Origin: Roridomyces roridus
Taxonomy: Eukaryota; Basidiomycota; Agaricomycetes; Agaricales; Mycenaceae
Length of the DNA: 64,000 nt
Assembly: GCA_029378245.1 (NCBI GenBank)
Contig: JARKIF010000006.1
Coordinates: forward strand, 2,108,001 to 2,172,000
Reading direction: 5' to 3'
The position numbers and the translations under genes are program-made. This document shows positions 56,584 through 64,000 of the stretch, piece by piece; within the stretch, counting starts at the first letter, position 1, and every line of letters starts with the position of its first letter. The notes below the pieces were generated by a model. The model searched no databases. It worked only from the letters and a program-made list of their open reading frames with translations, and had not been told where the DNA came from.

Positions 56584-58377
56584 TGGGGAAGGTGGGGGAA
56601 GAGAACAAGGACGATGGTGGCAAAGGAGACTTTATAATGACGCGTCTGGAACCGATTCCTTTGTTACGAGACTGTTCAAAGGACCTTTGTCCAAGGTTTA
56701 TCCCATCAAGACCAATTTCGCTGATTCACACAGCACAAAGGAACCGCTGAAAATGCTCGAATAAGGCACGAGCATGACTCGGAGGGACTCTCATAAAGGG
56801 ACAGATCAGTGAAGTTGGCTAGATCAAAATCATCAGTCACATGTGCGCGTTGCGTCGGAGTTTCAAGCGGCGGATCAACGCAGATCCTCCTCCTTTTTGG
56901 CATCATCTTTCGGTTGCTTGAAAGTCCCTGCTGATTAGTCCCCGTATCCCGCACCCAGCGCTGTTGTGGACAAGACTGATGCCTATGCCACTGTCAAAAC
57001 ACTGGCGCTCCGCGGACTGCCGTGCCACGGTGCCAGAGTGACCACTGCCGAGTTCTCGTGGTGTGATGCGGTGCGGATTCGGAGGCTTCACGGTGACTGA
57101 AGCGCAAGTTGACTTCGGTGAGCTCGTAGGGAAACGAGCGAGGCGAGGTCGGGAAGGAGTTCAGCAGCGTAATTAAACGCGCTCGAACCCAAGGGTACGA
57201 AGTAGAGAGTAGCCCGTATACGAGGCCTTCGAGGCGCCCCGTATGCGGAGAACAGTTGTACGCGTGTTCAGGCATGCAGGGGGTCTAACCGTGTAGGTGG
57301 TTCGCCTCGAGGGACCAGAGATTCAGAACATGAGAGACGAAAGTAAGAATTGATTGATTATCTAATAGCTACATGCAAATAGAATACGATGAGGCGCTGG
57401 CCGTGTCCAAGTACGTTGCCCCCCAGGTGTCACACGTGGCCTCGTTTTCTTTGTGCTGGATCTACCATTCGGTCTTGGGAGATCAATCGTGATCAAGCGC
57501 GCCCATTCAACCCACTTGCGCCGTATCATTCTCAAAGCGGCGAAGGGCCGTCTAGCTCCTTTCAAACCGCAATTGAATTGCCCCATCTCTCCAAGATCCA
57601 TTTTCCCTCAAATTGACGCTGTGGCAGGGAGGACTGGCGATGACGAGCGTGTTTAGGGGTACTGTACTATTTCAACCGTAAGTTCAGTCACACGTCACAG
57701 CCAACCTTTTTTGATGTGTGCAAAAATCGCCATAATTCAAAAGAAAATTTTTCGGCCTTCTCGGTCGAAAAATTACATAATTTTGATGAACTTACGGTTG
57801 AAATAGTACAGTATTTAGACGTAGATTACGGACAGGTGGCAGTACGGTAGATCAGATTGCTCTTTTGCTTCCACATTTACAGTCTCCGTCGGTGTGATCG
57901 CCGCCTACGCCTAGATTGCCCCGATCCCGCCGAGCCCAACGCCCAACAAGTCTGGCGCTTACAGCCTATGATTTGATTTGACACGTCTCTCAAACAGGTC
58001 ATACTGCTTCGAAGCTCGGCCAACGCATGCATGCACAGCGAGAGTCCTCGATTCTTCTTTGGCAAATTTGACTAGGGAATCCCGATCCTCGACTGCAACA
58101 CCAGCGCAACCTTACCACCACCAGCAAAGTGAAGGCAGAAGAACGAGATAAATATAAACAACAGAACAGTTTCGACAGTAAAATTCAACACGACGTATGT
58201 GAACCGACCACTAGTCAACTGGGACTCGGGAGTCTCACATGGATTCCAGAATCTGCCCACTTGGTCCTCTTGTAAGTACTCGAACTTGACCATCTGAACG
58301 CACTCACTAAAGCTCTTGAAAGACTTCCGAGATGGCCTGCAGCCCAAAACGGCGGCGATTCGTCCGAGGAACTTGAG
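56584..58377. other. Gene-poor stretch holding the left part of a duplicated unit
   Basis: Apart from the MITE at 57660-57813 I see no gene. Text around 56,965-57,090 (TGTGGACAAGAC and later GTGCCAGAGTGACCAC) and 57,435-57,620 (CCTCGTTTTCTTTGTGC and later TTCAAACCGCAATTG) recurs at 60.93-61.18 kb. Part of 57.93-58.35 kb recurs at 61.18-61.61 kb. The short frame MGCRPSRKSFKSF at 58.3 kb is conserved in both units but may be non-coding. Confidence 0.45.
57660..57813. mobile_element. Tc1/mariner-like MITE, 150 bp, flanked by TA
   Basis: Perfect 25-bp terminal inverted repeats at 57662-57686 and 57787-57811, starting CTGTACTATTTCAACC, each bordered by TA (57660-57661 and 57812-57813). The middle is AT-rich with a hairpin-like AAAATTTTTCGGCC...GGTCGAAAAATT. 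No coding capacity. A TA target duplication is the mark of the Tc1/mariner superfamily. Confidence 0.88.
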
Positions 58378-59082
58378 CTACAAGGACACCTCAGGTCTGG
58401 ATCGAAGCACTTCATCGGCGCGATACATACGAACGGAAGGCGGGTCGATTGTCGGAAGCACCTCTTGGGTCTCTCTGATCTCCTCCGATATCTTGCGTTG
58501 GCGGTCCTTTTCCGCGACGATCTTCAGGGAGCGAAGCTTTCATCGAACCCTCTTGTAGGATTATTGAATACGAGCTCACCGATATCTCGGTCCTTATTCG
58601 CCGCACGTCATCCGCACATTGGTCGATGCAGCGTCCAATATCCCGGCCGGCTTAGAACCATGCCATCCAAGTTTCTTGCTCGTTAATTGTGAGCAGTCGC
58701 TGGTTAATTTCGGACGCTCGAAGCTGAGCTCTAGAGAAAAAAAACATGCAGGTCAAAACATGGTCCGTGAAAGTAGCGATGCCGCGTACTGCAGAAACCG
58801 CGGCTCCAGCGCCATCAGCGCTATCATGGCCACCCTCGTACAATCCGACATGCTGGCCTTGAAAATCTGCGACGTGGAGTCGATGGCGTTGACGAGTCGG
58901 CCTAATTTCTCTGCCGGCCACAGTTGTCGGTGACCTGCAAAGATGATCGCCCATGCGACGAGGAGGGCAAGTCCAGTATAGGTGAGCCCAGTGAAGTAGA
59001 TGATGGGGACTGGAAGCAGGCGTAGCAGCCAGAAAACAACGGACGTCACGGACGGTATCAAGGAGGATGTGTGGTCGGTCAT
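58378..59082 (-). CDS. Small membrane protein with C-terminal coiled coil, copy 1
   Basis: Exons on the minus strand: 58790-59082, 58580-58730, 58378-58521; 195 aa. Two adjacent hydrophobic helices near the N-terminus (SVVFWLLRLLPVPIIYFTG and TGLALLVAWAIIFAG), then EKLGRLVNAIDSTSQIFKASMSDCTRVAMIALMALE, then charged helices (EINQRLLTINEQETW, DQCADDVRRIRTEIS, EKDRQRKISEEIRETQEV). This is a recurrent but unnamed basidiomycete plan; function unknown. The copy at 61.6-62.3 kb keeps both intron positions. Confidence 0.72.
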
Positions 59083-60504
59083 GGCTTGGAGAGTTCACGG
59101 GCCCGAGGCCTGTTCTGTTAAATAGGGTCTGTCGCGCGGATTCTCTAAAATTAGTGTTATTCCCACTTTGCAGAATCGATAATTGCAACCGGAGAGGCCA
59201 ACCGCCATTTGAATTGCAACCGGAGAGAGCGGGGAATCGGGATTACCATACTGGGACAAAAGGCTATGGACACATGCAACCTGAACGTTGAACCTGAACT
59301 GTGAGGCTGTGGACCAACTTGAACTAAACTTGAACGTTCAAGGAACATTGATACCGGTCTTGACGAAAAGCGAAAACGAAACTCGGCAACGCTCGGCCGC
59401 ATCAGTGGCTTGCCGGGTCCCGTCAGTCACATGTCGCTTGGCGTAAGGCTGTGTCCCGACGCTTGCCCTTAACACCGTCGCTTGCACATCGACATCCCCG
59501 CCCTTACCGACTTTCTACCTATGCTCCCGCTGCTTCCATATCCTATTCTATACTGCCAGCTGTATTATCTCGCCTCCACCGCAATATATGCCGTTCAAAG
59601 TGCTGCGCAGCTAGTGATCGAAAGATTGTACGACTGTCGGGTGTCGGTGTGACGGTGTCCCTCCAAATTACCAAACCTCCTCTCGAGTCTTTTTCAGACG
59701 GCCTCCCCTGCCCATATCAGCGTAATGAATTATACGTGCACCTTTCTGCAGAGTGATAAGAGTAAGATTAAGATAAGGGCCGGCCATTGAGTCGCCGGCT
59801 CCCACCATTGATCGCTGTGGTGAGTCCCCACAGCCACAGGCTGATGTTTCGGCGCTTGATGCGCAGGTGATGCGCCATTAATATTTTGGGACGGTGATCC
59901 TTACCCAGGCCATCACGGCCGGCACTCGGGATCTCGGCTATTTATGTATATATATCTTGTTTCGTTTTCGCTTTTTGTATATACTCCATTGATACATAGG
60001 GTAGAGACAGGCACAAAAAACAGTAGTAAGGAAAAAAGAGAGCGCTCGAGAGACAGACAACGCAGCGCAAGCGCGGGTTCGCGGTGCCAGTGTCTGACGG
60101 CGGTGAAACGCGGGTCAAGCGGTCAGGAGTGGCAGTTCGTGAAATGGAGCAATCAGCATGCAGCAGGCGGCACTGGGATGATGAAGAAGAGGCATTGAGG
60201 ACATCTGAAGATAGACGGGAGAGAGAGAGAGAGAAAAAAAGCGCACCTATGACCCATCATGCCCCAGCACCTCTTGACGAACCAGTTCAGTACAGCAGCT
60301 CATGTACGACTTCACCGCTGCTGCGTCTCGCGTCGATGACGTCGCGTTTCCCTGCCGAGCTGTCGTGTCGACGTCGTGCCTTGAGAGTCTGCCTAATCAC
60401 AGTCGTTGAGGTTCTTGAAGTCAAGGGTTGTGCAGCTGTACCATCTTCAAGAGTCGCGAGAGACTCGGAGGCAGGTGGTGATCAAAACACCGTCACTTAA
60501 CCAA
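59083..60504. other. Gene-poor stretch
   Basis: No supported gene. A 15-base direct repeat ATTGCAACCGGAGAG occurs at about 59,180 and 59,213. Purine runs (GAGAGAGAGAG then A-run) lie near 60,220. Nothing else recognised. Confidence 0.4.
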
Positions 60505-60743
60505 CGCGTCGCGACTCCTCTAGCCAGCCAAGGTGAATTTGACTGTCTTGACAATGCCCGTGAGCTCAGGTGTCCTCCTCACCGTCTCGAGCATCAATGG
60601 AAAATAAGTACTCGAGCTGGAAGTGGATGGTCGCTTCAAAGAAGACGATTGGGAGGACCAATTCGGGAGGTATGGGGACCATTCTGAGCTGGAGATCCTG
60701 ATCGGCGGTTTCCAAGAGGGAAGATATCACACAGCGACGCCAT
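60505..60743 (-). pseudogene. F-box-like family relic in unit 1
   Basis: On the minus strand, MVPIPPELVLPIVFFEATI and then, one frame over, MLETVRRTPELTGIVKTVKF match the F-box-like start and the MLERTPDLATVVRTVKF segment of gene A. The frame change and a following stop show decay. A weaker counterpart lies at about 63,240-63,480. Confidence 0.5.
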
Positions 60744-61638
60744 GACAATGCACTCAACGAATGTGGTCGCTGGCAGAGAGAAAGGGATCAAAACAGTCTG
60801 GCTGCTGAGGCTGTGCAGCGGACCGGCGGTACCTAAGCTCTTCTCTAACTCTTCTGGACTCAGGTTCGTCGACACGCAAGGTCGCTCGAGACTCCCTCTA
60901 CTGCTTAGTTCAAGTAATCTGCGCCCAGAGCTGCTGTGGACAAGACGGCGGTCCGCGGACCGCGGTACCAGAGTGGCCACAGGCTCCTGGCCTCGTTTTC
61001 TTTGTGCTGGATCTACTACTCGGTCTTGGGAGATCTATGGTGATCAAGATGGACTTCCTCCAGAATCAGAGTCGGAAGTGGGTCGCCAGGCCCCACTTGC
61101 GCCGCATCATTCTCAAAGCGGCGGCGGGACAGGTTCTTTCAAACCGCAATTGAATTGCCCCATCTCCTCAAATTGACGCCCAACAAGTCAACTGTCGCCT
61201 GGCGCTTACCGTCTATGATTTGATTTGACGCGTCTCTCATCTGCTTTGAAGGTCGGCCCATCCTCAAAATCCCAACGCATGCTGCATGCACAGCTATCCT
61301 CGATCCTTCTTTGGCACATTAGATCGAACGTAATGCTTACTCGACTGCAACATCGGCGCATCCGAGCCTCACCACCACCAGCACTTGAAGGGAAGTCAGA
61401 AGAACGAGATACATGTAAACAACAGAACAGTTTCGACAGCAAAATTCAACACGACGTATGTGAACCGACCACTAGTCAACTGGGACTCGGGAGTCCCACA
61501 TGGATTCCAGAATCTGCCCACTTTATCCTCTTGTAAGTACTCGAACTTGACCATCTGAACGCACTCACTAAAGCTCTTGAAAGACTTGCGAGATGGCCTG
61601 CAGCCCAAAACGGCGCCGATTCGTACGAGGAACTTGAG

Positions 61639-62321
61639 CTACAAGGACATTTCAGCTTTGGATAGAAGAACTTCATCGACGCGACATGGCATACGAACGC
61701 AAGATGGGTCAATTGTTGGAAGCACCTCTTGGGTCTCCCTGATCTCCTCCGATATCTTGCGTTGGCGGTCCTTTTCCGCGATGACCTTCAAAGACATCGA
61801 ACTCTCTTGTAGGATTATTGAATACGAACTCACCAATAATTCGGTGCGTATTCGCCGCACGTCGTCCGCACATTGGTCGATGCAGCATCCGATATCCCGG
61901 CCGGCTCGGAACCAGGCCATCCAAGTTTCCTGCTCGTTAATTATGAGCAGTCGCTGGTTGATTTCGGACGTCCGCTCCTGAGCTCTAGAAAACAACCATG
62001 CAAGTCAAACATGGGTAAAAGTAGCGATGTCGCGTACTGCAGACACCGCGGCTCCAGCGCCATCAACGCTATCAAGGCGACCCTTGTACAATCCGACTTG
62101 GTAGCCTTCCAAATCTGCGACGTGGAGTCGATGGCGTTGGCGAGTCGGCCTAATTTCTCTGCCGGCCAAAGTTGTCGGTGACTTGTGAAGATGATTGCCC
62201 AGGTGACGACGAGAGCAAGCCCAATATAGGAGAAGCCAGTGAAGTAGACGATGGGGACTGGAAGCAGGCGTAGCAACCAGCAAACGGCGGAGGATTTCAA
62301 GGAGGATGTGTAGTCGGACAT
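61639..62321 (-). CDS. Small membrane protein with C-terminal coiled coil, copy 2
   Basis: Exons on the minus strand: 62038-62321, 61834-61984, 61639-61785; 193 aa. Same plan as copy 1: helices SAVCWLLRLLPVPIVYFTG and GLALVVTWAIIFTSH, then EKLGRLANAIDSTSQIWKA, then EINQRLLIINEQETW and EKDRQRKISEEIRETQEV. The start is placed by analogy with copy 1; an in-frame ATG four codons upstream (62333) is also possible. Both copies have intact frames after splicing, which suggests selection on the protein, but no function is known. Confidence 0.7.
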
Positions 62322-64000
62322 GGTTTGGAACATTTTGTGAGATTGAAGCCTGAGGCCGGTTCTGTTAAATAGGGTCTGCAATTAATTTGGCACTGGATGA
62401 TAGCAGGCTTGTTGCAGGCGCCACAAGCGCGGACAGCCACCGCGTTCTTGATCCTCGCGTCTATTGCGGAGGCTAAAGATCCGAGTCGTCTGGCCCCTGG
62501 GTGGCAAACCAGGGCAGACCGCGTTTCTAACTTCTTGGCGCTGTGGACGTGGATCCATGACGGCGGTGATTCGAACAACGATATCCAGTGCACCTGGCCC
62601 ATGGGGCAACACGGTGAACTCGAGAAATCGAACGACAGGCAAAATAAAATCAAACAAACAGCGGCGGTCGGTCCTTTCGGGTATGTGGGAGTCTGTCCTT
62701 CCTTTGTGGCTGACCGAACTGATAGGTATAAGCGCCCGGATAAATTGCCCTTTGCATGGCAGAAATTGCTAGTCTAGGCTGAGTGAGGCACGAGCGTGCC
62801 AAAGAGTTAGGTTTTTGTCCGAGAGAAAGTCACAGGCGTGATGGCAGTTCCGCTTTCGTCCCACCAAAATGCCGCCGCCGACGTTCCTCAAGAGCTCTTC
62901 AAGAGCAGAGCGCTGAGTCGTCGGCTTCCTTTCTTTTTTATCAATACCGGAGAGTCTACAAGCACCTCTGGTGAATCGAGTTTCCAGCGGAGTCGGCCAC
63001 GGCACACGGCGCCTCCTAATACTTGGGGACTCCAACTCGATTCCTGCACAAGCTCAGGTGCTCCCCCATGCGATCAGCGCGCGTACACGTCCAGCTGCAC
63101 CACTTGACGCGTCGAACCTGTCAAGGCTCTTACCTTCTGCGCGCCGACACGTCCCCGCGCAGTTCACTGGTCGCAAACTTCAAGTTGCCGCGTGCACCGT
63201 AAATTTACTTGGAAATGGGAATTGGAGGGCCTCGCATATCTGAGAGCTGCGAACACGGAATTTCACTAGCTCGATCGTCAATGAAAATAATTTATAAATA
63301 CTCGAGCTAACGCAAAGAGGACGATTGCGTGGACAAATTTGGGAGGTATGCGGCACGCTGAGCTGGAGATCTCGAGCGCGCGGCAGTTTTCCAAGATGGG
63401 AAAAGACCATCCAACGAGCCAATGGCAATGGTGAATGTGATGGCAAAGAGAGAGCAGATCAAAACACCGTCACTTGACCAAAACACAACGCGCTTCAAGT
63501 TCTCTCAAGTCGAGCCTCCCAAGATCCCGAGTCAAAAATCGGCATTACTAGACACTATATACTCCAAGTCGTCGTCGTCGTCAGATATAAATACACTAAT
63601 TCTACTGGGTTCCGTCCAGAGAGGCTGTAGGTAGAGTGGTATGCGCGTCGTGTAAACTAGACTACTCTAGCTACAGAGTACATTTGAAAAACAAGAAATC
63701 GAAAGCAATTGCAAGAAACAGGACAGGGGACGATTTATACAAACCGGTTGCGGTTGGCGGTTGGCGGAGTGGGGTCGAGCACACTGAAAATAAATGCAAA
63801 TAAAAATACCTGCCTTTTTCACGGTCGGTCGGTGGGTGGTCGGAATAGCGATGTGTCGAAATAGCGATGAATCAAGTTGGCTTGCCCTTGTTCTTGTACT
63901 TGCGCGCCAGCCGAAAAAAAGCGCCCTTGAATCTTGTGCAAGTCTTGCAGACAGATGCTCTCGCGCTCTCATCGAATGGGTATCTCATGCTCATCAGCTG
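62322..64000. other. Gene-poor end of window with weak F-box relic
   Basis: No supported gene. On the minus strand at about 63,240-63,480 the text reads IPPKFVHAIVLFA, a probable remnant of the F-box-like family and the counterpart of the relic at 60.5 kb. An open frame at 62,397-62,777 (plus) has a hydrophobic N-terminus but no family resemblance. The final 350 bases show nothing recognisable. Confidence 0.4.

Larger units (their letters stand above)
56950..63500. repeat. Diverged tandem duplication (units about 56.95-60.75 and 60.93-63.5 kb)
   Basis: Matching landmarks occur in the same order in both units: the TGTGGACAAGAC segment, CCTCGTTTTCTTTGTGCTGG, AACGCATGC...CACAGC, the small membrane/coiled-coil gene, and an F-box relic with ACTCGAGCT. 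Unit 1 has extra sequence including the MITE near 57.66 kb. Offsets vary from about 3.55 kb (57.44 to 60.99) to 3.25 kb (membrane gene) to 2.7 kb (relic), so both units have indels. Confidence 0.7.

Noticed and set aside
62397..62777. Possible small secreted protein with hydrophobic N-terminus
   Set aside because: Hydrophobic start is weak, no cleavage-site pattern, no counterpart in unit 1 of the tandem duplication.

Overview
The window looks like nuclear DNA of a mushroom-type basidiomycete (Agaricomycetes). Nearly every gene is cut by short GT-AG introns, mostly 42-59 nt, and many exons are tiny (down to 10 nt). The gene complement is fungal (NCS1 permease, TOK1-type K+ channel, URA5, MRS2, GH47 mannosidase, PDA1), with an expanded F-box-like family and small non-autonomous DNA transposons. 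Gene models were built by hand: splice sites were chosen so that conserved family motifs stay in frame, and each complete model sums to a whole number of codons. No species is claimed.

Layout. 0-2.2 kb: a C-terminal relic of an F-box-family gene, then a coiled-coil F-box gene (-). 2.2-11.6 kb: NCS1 permease (+), flavin-reductase-like protein (-), mitochondrial-type aminopeptidase P (+), MOV10/HELZ-like SF1 helicase H1 (+). 12-19.4 kb: housekeeping block with TOK1 channel (-), URA5 (+), derlin (+), PDA1 (+). 19.4-22.9 kb: helicase H2 (-), an inverted paralogue of H1. 23.2-43.0 kb: a large inverted duplication of F-box-like genes. A, B, C (+) on the left mirror D and E (-) on the right, and a relic of B lies between E and D. 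Gene B carries a 744-bp hexanucleotide array. The promoter of C carries a 544-bp hAT-like MITE. Between the arms lie a small zinc-finger gene, an uncharacterised gene with partial nucleotidyltransferase-like features, MRS2, and a single-pass mucin-like membrane protein.

43.2-56.6 kb: a SNF2-family ATPase gene with a one-base frameshift, a polytopic membrane protein whose start codon appears split by an intron, three further F-box-like genes plus one decayed copy, class I alpha-mannosidase, and a NIPA-type Mg2+ transporter. 56.9-64 kb: gene-poor DNA containing a diverged tandem duplication. Its two units each hold one copy of a small membrane/coiled-coil gene and an F-box relic; unit 1 also carries a 150-bp TA-flanked MITE.

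The conserved single-copy genes do not form a pathway cluster. The region with its own evolutionary story is the F-box-like family: at least eight full-length members, one frameshifted expanded member and about five relics, shaped by inverted and tandem duplication, microsatellite growth and MITE insertion.
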